Below, piece after piece: positions 48,334 to 58,984 of a stretch of 64,000 bases of DNA (positions are counted from its first letter, which is position 1; the number at the start of each line of letters is the position of its first letter). Source of the stretch: Pseudomonas sp. stari2 (GTDB lineage Bacteria > Pseudomonadota > Gammaproteobacteria > Pseudomonadales > Pseudomonadaceae). Position numbers and translations under genes: made by a program. Below the pieces are notes generated by a model. That model ran no database searches. It saw only the letters and a program-made list of their open reading frames with translations, and was not told where the DNA came from. The stretch spans positions 5,522,501 through 5,586,500 of the forward strand of contig NZ_CP099760.1 of assembly GCF_040760005.1 (NCBI RefSeq). The letters run 5' to 3'.

Positions 48334-48507
48334 ATGACCAGCCGCCTGAACCCCGAAGACCAGAAGCATGTCGAAGAGTACCTGCAGTTGTCCCAACACC
48401 GTGTCGAGCGCCGGCCATTCCGGCCGTGGATGCTCCTGGTGGTGGTGCTGGCAGCGACCATCGGTCTGGGCCTGTTGAGCCGATTTATCAGTTACCTGAC
48501 GCTATGA
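48334..48507 (+). CDS. DUF3094 family small membrane protein
   Basis: A 57-residue frame, MTSRLNPEDQKHVEEYLQL ... RPFRPWMLLVVVLAATIGLGLLSRFISYL, with a charged N-terminal half and one membrane helix (about 34-52). Matches the DUF3094 family, common in pseudomonads before ndh. Acidic GAGG upstream gives a ribosome binding site. Function unknown. Confidence 0.85.
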   Translation: MTSRLNPEDQKHVEEYLQLSQHRVERRPFRPWMLLVVVLAATIGLGLLSRFISYLTL

Positions 48508-48573
48508 GCTGCATCGCGCTCGCTTGGGTTACGACGACAACGATTTCCTTTAAAAACCTTGCGAGCTATCACC

Positions 48574-49872
48574 ATGTCCCATCGTATTGTCATTGTCGGC
48601 GGCGGCGCCGGCGGTCTGGAGCTGGCTACCCGTCTGGGTAAGACTCTGGGCAAGCGCGGCACCGCCAGCATCATGCTGGTCGACGCGAACCTCACGCACA
48701 TCTGGAAACCGCTGTTGCACGAAGTGGCCGCCGGATCGCTGAACTCCTCCGAAGACGAACTCAACTATGTCGCCCAGGCCAAATGGAACCACTTCGAGTT
48801 CCAGCTGGGGCGCATGAGCGGGCTCGACCGTGAGCAGAAGAAGATCCAGCTCGCCGCCACCTACGACGAAAACGGCGTGGAACTGGTTCCGGCGCGGGAA
48901 GTGCCGTATGACTCGCTGGTGATCGCGGTCGGGAGCACCACCAACGATTTCGGCACTCAGGGCGCAGCGCAGCACTGCCTGTTCCTCGACACCCGCAAAC
49001 AGGCCGAGCGTTTCCACCAGCAACTGCTCAATCACTATCTGCGCGCTCACGCCGGGCAAACCGATGTGGTCCAACAGATCAGCGTGGCGATCGTTGGTGC
49101 GGGCGCCACAGGCGTCGAACTGGCGGCGGAGCTGCACAATGCCGCTCATGAACTCGCGGCCTACGGTCTGGACCGGATCAAACCGGAAAACATGCACATT
49201 ACCCTGATCGAAGCCGGGCCACGGGTGCTGCCAGCCCTGCCGGAACGCATCAGCGGGCCGGTGCACAAGACCCTGGAAAAGCTCGGGGTCAACGTGATGA
49301 CCAACGCGTCGGTCAGCCAGGTCACCGCCGACAGCCTGATCACCGCCGATGGCAACGAGATCAAGGCCGGCCTGAAAGTCTGGGCCGCCGGGATCCGCGC
49401 GCCGGGTTTCCTCAAGGATATCGATGGCCTGGAAACCAACCGCATCAACCAGCTGCAAGTGCTGCCGACATTGCAGACCACCCGCGACGAAAACATTTTC
49501 GCCTTCGGCGATTGCGCCGCCTGCCCGCAACCGGGTTCGGATCGCAACGTCCCACCACGGGCCCAGGCCGCGCACCAACAGGCGTCGTTGCTGGCCAAGT
49601 CGCTGAAACTGCGGATCGAAGGCAAGACCCTGCCGGAGTACAAGTACACCGACTACGGCTCGCTGATTTCGTTGTCGCGTTTTTCGGCTGTAGGCAACTT
49701 GATGGGCAACCTGACCGGCACCGTGATGCTCGAAGGCTGGCTGGCGCGGATGTTCTACGTTTCGCTGTACCGCATGCACCAGATGGCGCTGTACGGCCCG
49801 TTCCGCACGGCGATGCTGATGCTGGGCAGCAAGATCGGACGCGGCACCGAGCCACGCCTGAAGCTGCACTAA
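48574..49872 (+). CDS. ndh: Type II NADH:quinone oxidoreductase
   Basis: Ndh oxidises NADH and reduces quinone without pumping protons. The 432-residue flavoprotein has two Rossmann motifs, IVIVGGGAGGLELA (FAD, residues 4-17) and VAIVGAGATGVELAAEL (NADH, about 171-187), the FAD motif IFAFGDCAACP (about 308) and a C-terminal amphipathic membrane anchor region (LARMFYVSLYRMHQMALYG). The ATG at 48574 is chosen over an in-frame ATG 5 codons upstream. Confidence 0.94.
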   Translation: MSHRIVIVGGGAGGLELATRLGKTLGKRGTASIMLVDANLTHIWKPLLHEVAAGSLNSSEDELNYVAQAKWNHFEFQLGRMSGLDREQKKIQLAATYDENGVELVPAREVPYDSLVIAVGSTTNDFGTQGAAQHCLFLDTRKQAERFHQQLLNHYLRAHAGQTDVVQQISVAIVGAGATGVELAAELHNAAHELAAYGLDRIKPENMHITLIEAGPRVLPALPERISGPVHKTLEKLGVNVMTNASVSQVTADSLITADGNEIKAGLKVWAAGIRAPGFLKDIDGLETNRINQLQVLPTLQTTRDENIFAFGDCAACPQPGSDRNVPPRAQAAHQQASLLAKSLKLRIEGKTLPEYKYTDYGSLISLSRFSAVGNLMGNLTGTVMLEGWLARMFYVSLYRMHQMALYGPFRTAMLMLGSKIGRGTEPRLKLH

Positions 49873-49879
49873 TGTAAAA

Positions 49880-49919
49880 ACCGCGGGGGCGGGCCGGCTC
49901 GCCCCCCCGCGGCGTTTTG
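49880..49919 (+). terminator. ndh terminator
   Basis: CCGCGGGGG and CCCCCGCGG form a very GC-rich stem with an inner GGGC/GCCC pairing, followed by GTTTTG, 8 bases after the ndh stop. Confidence 0.82.
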
Positions 49920-50085
49920 TCTTCTACTGTATCTGCCGGCGCTTTTCCCACCTTCGCTTACAAACGCCCCGCTCCTCGACACAGACGCGATACACCGCCA
50001 CCGCTTAATGGCCACACCCGAGCGCACTTGCTCCGGCTGATCGCCCTTAACGTGTGGTTGCGCAGTGCAACCGAAGGAGAATGAA

Positions 50086-50493
50086 ATGACCTGCACTTCG
50101 AAAATTGGCAAAACCTCCCTTGGCCTGGTCGGTGCCGTACTGGCCGGCGGCCTGATGCTGTCCGGCTCGGTGTTCGCCGCGCAACCGCTGGCCCAGGGCT
50201 ATATGGTCGCCTCGGCTGAAACCTCGGTGAAAACCCCGGAAGGTAAATGTGGTGAAGGCAAATGCGGCGATGCGTCGATGGCCAGGACCGACACCGATGG
50301 TGACGGCAAAGTCTCCCGCGCCGAATTCCTGAAGGTCGCGCCGCACTCTGACTTCGACAAGATCGACACCAACCACGATGGCTTCATCGACGAGCAAGAG
50401 GCTTACGACAACGTCAAAGCCAACTACGAGGCCAACGGCAAGAAAATGCCCAAAGGCCTGTTCGAACACCTGAAAGAGCGTGACGGTGCCTGA
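50086..50493 (+). CDS. Exported EF-hand protein with tandem EGKCG motifs (bufferin/HvfA-like)
   Basis: This 135-residue protein has a signal peptide (cleavage after SGSVFA near residue 32), then the tandem EGKCGEGKCG motif (about 53-62) and two EF-hands: DTDGDGKVSRAEF (about 69-81) and DTNHDGFIDEQEA (about 95-107). Both calcium loops have their acidic ligands. EGKCG repeats occur in metal-binding RiPP precursors such as HvfA/bufferins, whose cysteines are modified by MNIO (DUF692) enzymes. No such enzyme gene is nearby. AAGGAGA precedes the ATG. Copper or calcium handling is inference. Confidence 0.8.
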   Translation: MTCTSKIGKTSLGLVGAVLAGGLMLSGSVFAAQPLAQGYMVASAETSVKTPEGKCGEGKCGDASMARTDTDGDGKVSRAEFLKVAPHSDFDKIDTNHDGFIDEQEAYDNVKANYEANGKKMPKGLFEHLKERDGA

Positions 50494-50516
50494 TTTTCAT
50501 TCTGTCCCGACAAAAC

Positions 50517-50554
50517 AAAGCCGCGCTTTCTCTTACGAGAAGCGCGGCTTTTTT
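50517..50554. terminator. Bidirectional terminator between EF-hand gene and chemoreceptor gene
   Basis: AAAGCCGCGCTT and AAGCGCGGCTTT with a further TCT/AGA pair and a small loop; T6 on the plus side, TTGTTTTG on the minus side. It serves both convergent genes. Confidence 0.85.
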
Positions 50555-50567
50555 ATGTCTGCCGGAA

Positions 50568-52256
<1,689 letters not shown>

Positions 52257-52309
52257 TTAGCGGGCTATCGGCAAGTTGTATGATGACTTGGATGAACATT
52301 TTCGGAGGG

Positions 52310-52344
52310 CAAAAAAAATCCCCGTATCTTTCGATACGAGGATT
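52310..52344 (-). terminator. Terminator of the tRNA operon
   Basis: On the minus strand AATCCTCGTATC-GAAA-GATACGGGGATT is followed by T8. It lies 8 bases after the distal tRNA-Pro. Confidence 0.88.
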
Positions 52345-52351
52345 TTCAATA

Positions 52352-52428
52352 TGGTCGGGGTAGGGGGATTCGAACTCCCGACATCCTGCTCCCAAAGCAG
52401 GCGCGCTACCGGACTGCGCTATACCCCG
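52352..52428 (-). tRNA. tRNA-Pro (TGG), copy 1
   Basis: A 77-base cloverleaf reading CGGGGTATAGCGCAG ... TACCCCGACCA on the minus strand, with anticodon TGG in the loop TTTGGGA and TTCGAAT in the T loop. CCA is encoded. It differs from copy 2 by a covarying first T-stem pair (G-C here, A-T there). Confidence 0.96.
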
Positions 52429-52430
52429 GT

Positions 52431-52460
52431 AAAAAAAGGCGACCTTTCAAAGATCGCCTT
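52431..52460 (-). terminator. Internal terminator between tRNA-Lys and tRNA-Pro
   Basis: On the minus strand AAGGCGATCTTTGAAAGGTC closes with GCCTT and is followed by T7. It would end most transcripts before the distal tRNA-Pro. Confidence 0.8.
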
Positions 52461-52524
52461 CTTCGATCAGCGCTTTTGGCCTCTGATCTTAAGATTCGAT
52501 CCCAGGGCAAACTGGTTTCAAAAA

Positions 52525-52600
52525 TGGTGGGTCGTGTGGGATTCGAACCTACGACCAATTGGTTAAAAGCCAACTGCTCTACCAACTGAGCTAACGACCC
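52525..52600 (-). tRNA. tRNA-Lys (TTT)
   Basis: A 76-base cloverleaf starting GGGTCGTTAG and ending ACGACCCACCA on the minus strand; anticodon TTT in loop CTTTTAA. CCA is encoded. Confidence 0.96.
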
Positions 52601-52605
52601 AAAAA

Positions 52606-52682
52606 TGGTCGGGGTAAGGGGATTCGAACTCCTGACATCCTGCTCCCAAAGCAGGCGCGCTACCGGACTGCGCTATACCCCG
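52606..52682 (-). tRNA. tRNA-Pro (TGG), copy 2
   Basis: A 77-base cloverleaf, near identical to copy 1, starting CGGGGTATAGCGCAG and ending TACCCCGACCA, anticodon TGG. Five bases separate it from tRNA-Lys. Confidence 0.96.
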
Positions 52683-52691
52683 GTTTGAAAT

Positions 52692-52767
52692 TGGCTCCGT
52701 GACCAGGACTCGAACCTGGGACCCAATGATTAACAGTCATTTGCTCTACCGACTGAGCTATCACGGA
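52692..52767 (-). tRNA. tRNA-Asn (GTT)
   Basis: A 76-base cloverleaf starting TCCGTGATAG and ending TCACGGAGCCA on the minus strand; anticodon GTT in loop CTGTTAA. First gene of the tRNA operon. Confidence 0.96.
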
Positions 52768-52853
52768 ACTACATATTTCAATTTACTACGGTGAAACTTG
52801 CAGCTTCTCGACATCGTTTTCGCATCGCTGCGTTCGTGTGTCTGAGGCGCGCT

Positions 52854-52881
52854 ATTCTACAACCTAGAACACCTCTGTCAA
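52854..52881 (-). promoter_or_regulatory. tRNA operon promoter with GC-rich discriminator
   Basis: On the minus strand TTGACA (52881-52876), a 16-base spacer and TAGAAT (52859-52854) are followed by AGCGCGCC. This strong promoter with a GC-rich discriminator is the type that DksA/ppGpp inhibits. It lies about 87 bases before tRNA-Asn. Confidence 0.85.
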
Positions 52882-53012
52882 CCCCCTAAATTGCTTTCAA
52901 GTTAATGATTTGCAACTTATTTCAGATTTCTGCCCAGTGAGCTGAAACCGTGTTGGTGACTGACTGCGGGGCGCACTTTACAAGCCTTTTCCTTTGAGTT
53001 CAACAGCCTAAC

Positions 53013-53042
53013 GAAAAAAAAGGCCTCGCATTGCGAGGCCTT
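53013..53042 (-). terminator. clpB terminator
   Basis: On the minus strand AAGGCCTCGCAATGCGAGG closes with CCTT and is followed by T8, 24 bases after the clpB stop. Confidence 0.9.
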
Positions 53043-53065
53043 GCTTAGTTCAACACCCTGAGGTG

Positions 53066-55630
53066 TCAGTTGAACGTGATCTCGTCGTTCTCCACGACGC
53101 CGGTCGCGGTCTCCCCGGGCATGAAGCGTCCCGACAGGATCAACTGCGCCAACGGGTTCTCGATCCAGCGCTGGATCGCCCGTTTCAGCGGCCGTGCACC
53201 GTAGACCGGGTCGTAGCCGACGGCAATCAGCTTGTCCATCGCCTCCGGACTCAGTTCCAGCTTCAGCTCGCGCTCGGCCAGACGACTGCGCAGACGACCC
53301 AGCTGGATCTCGGTAATGCCCGCAATCTGATCCCGCGCCAGAGGCTCGAAGATCACCACTTCGTCGACCCGGTTGATGAACTCCGGACGGAAGTGGGTGG
53401 AAATCGCATCCATCACCGCTGCACGTTGCGCTTCACGGTCACCGACCAGTTCCTGGATCTGCATCGAACCGAGGTTTGAGGTCATGACGATCACGGTATT
53501 GCGGAAATCCACCGTACGGCCGTGGCTGTCGGTCAGACGCCCATCCTCGAGCACTTGCAGCAGGATGTTGAACACGTCCGGGTGCGCCTTCTCGACTTCG
53601 TCCAGCAGGATCACCGAGTAAGGCTTGCGCCGTACCGCTTCGGTCAGGTAACCGCCCTCTTCATAACCGACGTAGCCCGGTGGTGCACCGATCAGCCGTG
53701 CCACGGAATGTTTCTCCATGAACTCGGACATATCGATCCGCACCATCGCCTCTTCAGTATCAAAGAGGAATTCGGCCAGCGCCTTGCACAGCTCGGTTTT
53801 ACCGACACCGGTCGGGCCGAGGAACATGAACGAGCCGCTCGGGCGATTCGGGTCGGACAACCCGGCACGGGAACGCCGCACCGCATTGGCCACTGCGACC
53901 ACTGCTTCGTCCTGGCCGATCACACGCTGGTGCAACAGGCTTTCCATCTTCATCAGCTTGTCGCGCTCGCCTTCGAGCATTTTCGACACGGGAATGCCGG
54001 TCCACTTCGAAACGACTTCGGCGATTTCCTCTTCGGTCACCTTGCTGCGCAGCAACTGGTTCTCGCTCTTGCCGTGCTGGTCGACCATTTGCAGACTGCG
54101 TTCCAGATCCGGGATCACCCCGTACTGCAACTCGGCCATGCGGTTCAGGTCGCCTTTGCGGCGCGCGGCTTCCAGTTCCTGACGGGACTGTTCGATCTTC
54201 TGCTGAATCTGCGCAGAACCCTGCACCTCGGCTTTTTCCGAGTTCCAGATTTCTTCCAGATCCGAGTACTCACGCTCGTGCCGGTCGATTTCTTCCTGGA
54301 GTTTCTCCAGGCGCTTCTTCGCCGCGTCGTCGCTTTCTTTCTTCAGTGCCTGGGATTCGACTTTCAGTTGAATCAGGCGACGCTCCAGACGATCCAGCAC
54401 TTCCGGCTTGGAGTCGATCTCCATACGGATGCGGCTTGCGGCTTCGTCAATCAGGTCGATCGCCTTGTCCGGCAACTGCCGGTCAGTGATGTAACGATGG
54501 CTGAGCTTGGCTGCCGCAATGATCGCACCGTCGGTGATCGCCACTTTGTGGTGAACCTCGTAACGTTCCTTGAGGCCACGCAGGATAGCGATGGTGTCTT
54601 CTTCGCTCGGCTCGTCCACCAGCACTTTCTGGAAGCGCCGCTCGAGGGCCGCGTCCTTCTCTATATATTGGCGGTACTCGTTGAGCGTGGTCGCACCGAC
54701 GCAATGCAGCTCGCCACGGGCCAAGGCCGGTTTGAGCATGTTGCCAGCGTCCATCGAACCTTCGCCCTTGCCGGCGCCGACCATGGTGTGCAGTTCGTCG
54801 ATGAACAGAATGATCTGCCCTTCCTGCTTCGACAGCTCGTTGAGCAATGCTTTCAGGCGCTCTTCGAACTCGCCGCGATACTTGGCACCGGCAATCAGAG
54901 CACCCATATCCAGAGACAGCAGGCGCTTGCCACGCAGCCCATCCGGCACTTCACCGTTGATGATGCGCTGGGCCAGACCTTCGGCAATCGCGGTTTTACC
55001 CACGCCAGGCTCGCCGATCAGCACCGGGTTGTTCTTGGTCCGGCGTTGCAGGACCTGAATGGTGCGACGGATTTCATCGTCACGGCCGATCACCGGATCG
55101 AGCTTGCCGTCTTCGGCGCGCTTGGTCAGGTCGACGGTGTATTTATCCAGTGCCTGACGCGACTCTTCGTGGTTGGCGTCGTTAACGGCTTCGCCACCGC
55201 GCAGATTGTTGATCGCGTTTTCCAGGGCCTTTTTGCTCACGCCCTGGCCGAGCAGCAACTTGCCGAGCTTGCTGTTCTCGTCCATCGCGGCGAGCAGCAC
55301 CAACTCGCTGGAAATAAACTGGTCGCCCTTCTGCTGTGCCAGACGATCGGCCTGGTTGAGCAGACGCGCCAAGTCCTGCGACATGTTGACGTCGCCGGTC
55401 GGATTCTGGATTTTCGGTAATTGATCGAGCTCTTTGGTCAGCTCTTTACGCAAGCTGTTGACGTCGAAGCCCACCTGCATCAACAGGGGTTTGATCGAAC
55501 CACCCTGCTGTTCAAGCATCGCTTGCATCAAATGCGCCGGCTCGATGGCCGGATGATCGTGGCCGACAGCCAAGGATTGGGCATCGGACAACGCCAACTG
55601 TAATTTGCTGGTTAAACGGTCTATACGCAT
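53066..55630 (-). CDS. clpB: ATP-dependent disaggregase ClpB
   Basis: ClpB threads aggregated proteins through its hexameric pore together with DnaK. The 854-residue protein has an N-terminal domain ([18 protein letters not shown]), two AAA+ modules with Walker A GEPGVGKT (about 206-213) and GPTGVGKT (about 607-614), and a coiled-coil M-domain (about 410-525, rich in [19 protein letters not shown]). AAGGAAGGTGA precedes the ATG. Single-gene unit with a heat-shock promoter and its own terminator. Confidence 0.97.
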   Translation of the reverse strand: MRIDRLTSKLQLALSDAQSLAVGHDHPAIEPAHLMQAMLEQQGGSIKPLLMQVGFDVNSLRKELTKELDQLPKIQNPTGDVNMSQDLARLLNQADRLAQQKGDQFISSELVLLAAMDENSKLGKLLLGQGVSKKALENAINNLRGGEAVNDANHEESRQALDKYTVDLTKRAEDGKLDPVIGRDDEIRRTIQVLQRRTKNNPVLIGEPGVGKTAIAEGLAQRIINGEVPDGLRGKRLLSLDMGALIAGAKYRGEFEERLKALLNELSKQEGQIILFIDELHTMVGAGKGEGSMDAGNMLKPALARGELHCVGATTLNEYRQYIEKDAALERRFQKVLVDEPSEEDTIAILRGLKERYEVHHKVAITDGAIIAAAKLSHRYITDRQLPDKAIDLIDEAASRIRMEIDSKPEVLDRLERRLIQLKVESQALKKESDDAAKKRLEKLQEEIDRHEREYSDLEEIWNSEKAEVQGSAQIQQKIEQSRQELEAARRKGDLNRMAELQYGVIPDLERSLQMVDQHGKSENQLLRSKVTEEEIAEVVSKWTGIPVSKMLEGERDKLMKMESLLHQRVIGQDEAVVAVANAVRRSRAGLSDPNRPSGSFMFLGPTGVGKTELCKALAEFLFDTEEAMVRIDMSEFMEKHSVARLIGAPPGYVGYEEGGYLTEAVRRKPYSVILLDEVEKAHPDVFNILLQVLEDGRLTDSHGRTVDFRNTVIVMTSNLGSMQIQELVGDREAQRAAVMDAISTHFRPEFINRVDEVVIFEPLARDQIAGITEIQLGRLRSRLAERELKLELSPEAMDKLIAVGYDPVYGARPLKRAIQRWIENPLAQLILSGRFMPGETATGVVENDEITFN

Positions 55631-55703
55631 GGGTCACCTTCCTTTTGAGCAGGCCGGACCTAAAAAACCATCCTGAATAAAGAAACCTGCCAGATACCGC
55701 TAT

Positions 55704-55731
55704 AGATGCGGTCGATTCTGGAAGATTCAAG
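55704..55731 (-). promoter_or_regulatory. Heat-shock (sigma32) promoter of clpB
   Basis: On the minus strand CTTGAAT-N13-CCGCATCT matches the RpoH consensus CTTGAAA-N13-CCCCATNT at 14 of 15 scored positions less one each side. It predicts a start near 55697 and a leader of about 67 bases. Confidence 0.8.
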
Positions 55732-55761
55732 CGTCAGGGAGTTGATGCAGATCAGACAAGC

Positions 55762-56496
55762 TTAGCGGGCGTCGGGCGACTCGAGCCAAACGAGGGAGGC
55801 GAAGCGACCAGTGCGCGATGCACGGCGATAAGAGAAGAAGCGCGGATCGGTCACGGTACAGAAACCGCCACCATAAACAGCCGTGACACCGCGAACCGCC
55901 AGACGCAGTCGCGCCAGCTTATAGATGTCGGCCATGAACTTGCCGGCATTGTGGCTCGGGACAAAGGCTGTCGCGGCTTCGGGCAATTGATTGATGAAGA
56001 CTTCCCGGACTTCCGGACCGACTTCGAAGGCTTGCGGACCGATGGCCGGGCCGAGCCAGACCAGTACGTCCTCAGCGGCAACATCCAGACTGTCCAGCGT
56101 GGCTTCCAGCACGCCAGCCGCCAAACCACGCCACCCCGCGTGCGCCGCTGCCACGCGAGTACCGGCACGATCGCAGAAAAGCGCCGGCAGGCAATCGGCA
56201 GTCATCGCTGCACAAGCGATACCCGGTGTTGCCGTCCAGCTGGCATCCGCCGTGGCCACCACCGACGGATCGGCATGCGCCACGGCAATCCCGTGCACTT
56301 GCTGCAACCAGGCAGGCTTTATGGAGAAGTGTTCGGTCAGGCGCCGACGGTTTTCGGCGACGGCCTCCGGGCGGTCATCGACGTGATCGCCCAGGTTGAG
56401 GCTGTCGAACGGCGCCTCGCTGACGCCGCCCTCGCGGGTGGTGACACAGGCCTTGACGCTGGCCGGCGCGGGCCAGTCCGGCGTCAGCCAGTTCAT
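55762..56496 (-). CDS. pgeF: Purine nucleoside phosphorylase of the YfiH/LACC1 family
   Basis: This 244-residue protein has the family metal site: VHGIAVAHAD, MTADCLPALFC and VAAAHAGWRGLAAGVLEATL (two His and a Cys). The family was called polyphenol oxidase, later shown to act on purine nucleosides, and YfiH (PgeF) corrects mis-incorporated L-Ser in peptidoglycan precursors. Which activity dominates here is unknown. ATG at 56496 overlaps the rluD stop by 4 bases (ATGA). Confidence 0.88.
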   Translation of the reverse strand: MNWLTPDWPAPASVKACVTTREGGVSEAPFDSLNLGDHVDDRPEAVAENRRRLTEHFSIKPAWLQQVHGIAVAHADPSVVATADASWTATPGIACAAMTADCLPALFCDRAGTRVAAAHAGWRGLAAGVLEATLDSLDVAAEDVLVWLGPAIGPQAFEVGPEVREVFINQLPEAATAFVPSHNAGKFMADIYKLARLRLAVRGVTAVYGGGFCTVTDPRFFSYRRASRTGRFASLVWLESPDAR

Positions 56497-57455
56497 CCGA
56501 CGAATGCCTCGCGATCCTGCTTGAGCAGGGTCAGCAGCCACACCAGATCTTCCGGCAACGGCGATTCCCAGCTCATGCGCTCACCGGTAGTCGGGTGATC
56601 CAGCTCGAGGAACCGTGCGTGCAGCGCCTGACGCGGGAAGTGCTTCAGCGATTCGACCATGGTCTGGCTCGCCGCCGGCGGAATGCGGAAACGACCACCG
56701 TACGCCGGGTCTCCGACCAACGGGAAGTTGATGTGCGCCATGTGTACGCGGATCTGATGGGTACGACCGGTTTCCAGCTTCACCCGCACGTGGGTGTGAG
56801 AACGGAAACGCTCCAGCACACGATAGTGGCTGACGGCAGGCTTGCCGCCTTCCATGACTGCCATGCGCTGGCGCTGCTGGCCGTGGCGACCGATCGGGGC
56901 GTTGATCTTGCCGCCGGCCGTTACCACGCCGATCACGATGCACTCATAGATCCGGCTGACACTGCGGCTTTGCAGTTGGGCAACCAGTTTGGTCTGCGCC
57001 TGGATGGTCTTGGCCACCACCATCAGACCGGTGGTGTCCTTGTCCAGACGATGCACGATGCCGGCACGCGGGACATTGATGATGTCCGGCACATGGTGCA
57101 GCAAGGCGTTGAGCAAGGTGCCATCAGCGTGGCCGGCAGCCGGGTGCACTACCAGGCCCGCAGGCTTGTTGATCACCAGGATGTCGTCGTCTTCATAGAC
57201 GATATCGAGCTCGATGTCCTGGGCGACCCATTCACCCTGAGCCTCCTGCTCGGCGGTCAGTTCAAGGACGGCACCGCCATGAACGATGTCGCGCGGGCGG
57301 ATGACCGCCCCGTCCACAGTCAGGCGACCTTCTTTGATCCAGGCGGAAAGGCGCGAGCGGGAGTGCTCTGCGAAGAGTTGGGCGGCGACTTGATCGAGGC
57401 GTTGGCCGCCCAATTCGGACGGCACCTCTGCGCGAAGTTCAATTTTATCGGACAT
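56493..57455 (-). CDS. rluD: 23S rRNA pseudouridine synthase RluD
   Basis: RluD makes pseudouridines 1911, 1915 and 1917 in helix 69 of 23S rRNA. The 320-residue protein has an N-terminal S4 domain ([35 protein letters not shown]), the catalytic Asp in [15 protein letters not shown] (about 140) and the [10 protein letters not shown] motif (about 230). rluD-pgeF pair, divergent from bamD, an arrangement kept across gammaproteobacteria. Confidence 0.95.
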   Translation of the reverse strand: MSDKIELRAEVPSELGGQRLDQVAAQLFAEHSRSRLSAWIKEGRLTVDGAVIRPRDIVHGGAVLELTAEQEAQGEWVAQDIELDIVYEDDDILVINKPAGLVVHPAAGHADGTLLNALLHHVPDIINVPRAGIVHRLDKDTTGLMVVAKTIQAQTKLVAQLQSRSVSRIYECIVIGVVTAGGKINAPIGRHGQQRQRMAVMEGGKPAVSHYRVLERFRSHTHVRVKLETGRTHQIRVHMAHINFPLVGDPAYGGRFRIPPAASQTMVESLKHFPRQALHARFLELDHPTTGERMSWESPLPEDLVWLLTLLKQDREAFVG

Positions 57456-57607
57456 GCTCGGACTGGGCGTCGGCTACAGCCTTTGGTTTCGGCTGCGCGC
57501 TTGTGGTTAAATACGGCGTCTTTTGCCCCGGGGCTTTTCAACGGGGCGCTCATCATAACAGGACGGCCCCGCCCAAGACAGCGGCCGTCATAGGGACGCA
57601 AGCCGCC

Positions 57608-58624
57608 ATGCAAGTGAAACACCTGCTGCTGATCGCCATCCTCGCATTGACCGCTGCTTGCTCATCGAAGGAAGTCGTAGACGAAAACCTGAGCGAAACC
57701 GAGCTGTACCAGCAGGCTCAAAAGGACCTGGACAACAACAGTTACACCAGTGCCACCGCCAAGCTGAAGGCTCTGGAGTCGCGCTATCCGTTCGGTCGTT
57801 ACGCAGATCAGGCACAGCTTGAACTGATTTACGCGAACTACAAGAACTCGGAGCCGGAAGCTGCAAAGTCCGCCGCCGAGCGCTTCATTCGTCTGCACCC
57901 ACAGCACCCGAACGTCGATTATGCCTACTACCTCAAGGGCCTGACCTCGTTCGACCAGGACGTCGGCCTGCTGGCGCGCTTCCTGCCGCTGGACATGACC
58001 AAGCGTGACCCGGGCGCTGCCCGCGACTCCTACAACGAGTTCGCCCAGCTGACCAGCCGCTACCCGAACAGCCGCTACGCGCCGGACGCCAAGCAGCGCA
58101 TGATCTACCTGCGCAACCTGTTGGCGGCCTACGAAATCCACGTGGCCGACTACTACCTGACCCGTCAGGCCTACGTAGCTGCCGCCAACCGTGGCCGTTA
58201 CGTAGTGGAAAACTTCCAGGAAACCCCATCGGTCGGTGACGGCCTGGCGGTGATGACCGAAGCCTACCAGCGTCTGCACCTGGACGAACTGGCGGCCACC
58301 AGCCTGGAAACCCTGAAGCTCAACTACCCGAACCACCCGAGCCTGAAAGACGGTCAGTTCGTACCGTCGGTCGCCGAGGCCGACAACCGTTCGTGGCTGA
58401 GCAAGGCTACTCTGGGCCTTATCGAATCCCGTCCGCCGCTGCCACCGGGAGAGACCCGCGCCAACCAGGACGTGCAGAAGCAGTTCCAGGACGCGAAAGA
58501 CGCAATCCCGAACGAGCTCAAGCCTAAAGACGAGAACGGCGACGTGATCGAAGCGCCGGAACCGGAGTCCAGCAACAACGACCGCTCCATTTTCAGCTAC
58601 TTGACCTTCGGTCTGTTCGACTGA
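57608..58624 (+). CDS. bamD: Outer-membrane assembly lipoprotein BamD
   Basis: BamD is the essential lipoprotein of the BAM complex, which inserts beta-barrel proteins. The 338-residue protein has a lipobox (LTAAC, Cys18) and five TPR-like repeats ([60 protein letters not shown] and so on). The start at 57608 gives the right signal peptide. Longer than the E. coli protein by a Pro/Glu/Asp-rich tail. Divergent from rluD. Confidence 0.95.
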   Translation: MQVKHLLLIAILALTAACSSKEVVDENLSETELYQQAQKDLDNNSYTSATAKLKALESRYPFGRYADQAQLELIYANYKNSEPEAAKSAAERFIRLHPQHPNVDYAYYLKGLTSFDQDVGLLARFLPLDMTKRDPGAARDSYNEFAQLTSRYPNSRYAPDAKQRMIYLRNLLAAYEIHVADYYLTRQAYVAAANRGRYVVENFQETPSVGDGLAVMTEAYQRLHLDELAATSLETLKLNYPNHPSLKDGQFVPSVAEADNRSWLSKATLGLIESRPPLPPGETRANQDVQKQFQDAKDAIPNELKPKDENGDVIEAPEPESSNNDRSIFSYLTFGLFD

Positions 58625-58640
58625 TCACTTCGGTGATGCC

Positions 58641-58673
58641 AAAAAGGGAGATCCTCGGATCTCCCTTTTTTAT
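58641..58673 (+). terminator. bamD terminator
   Basis: AAAAAGGGAGATCC and GGATCTCCCTTTTT with a tiny loop, T6 tail, about 17 bases after the stop. Confidence 0.9.
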
Positions 58674-58750
58674 TGCCGCGTTTTATTGAGCTGTGCGCCC
58701 GCCAAGACCTTGGCTAAACTGCCGGATCATCAGCCAAAAAGCCGCCCATC

Positions 58751-58984
58751 ATGCTTCGTTTACTGTTCTGGATCGCCCTGATCGCCGCCGCCGTCTGGCT
58801 CTGGCGCAAATTCAAGGCGCCTGTCGCCCCCACGCAATCCCCCCGCGAACAGGATGCCGCTCCCATGGTGCGTTGCGCCCATTGCGGCGTGCACCTGCCG
58901 CGCGACCGCGCGCTGAGCCTTCGTCAACAGTGGTATTGCAGCCAGGCTCATCTCGAGCAAGGCCCCGGTTCCAGTGATCGCTGA
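58751..58984 (+). CDS. PP0621 family small membrane-anchored zinc-ribbon-like protein
   Basis: This 77-residue protein has an N-terminal membrane helix (MLRLLFWIALIAAAVWLW) followed by a linker and VRCAHCGVHLPRDRAL ... WYCSQAHLE, a C-x2-C ... C-x3-H zinc-finger-like pattern. It matches the PP0621 family found before pilS in pseudomonads. Its 3' end overlaps pilS by 11 bases, which suggests coupled expression and a link with the pilus regulatory pair. Function unknown. Confidence 0.85.
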   Translation: MLRLLFWIALIAAAVWLWRKFKAPVAPTQSPREQDAAPMVRCAHCGVHLPRDRALSLRQQWYCSQAHLEQGPGSSDR

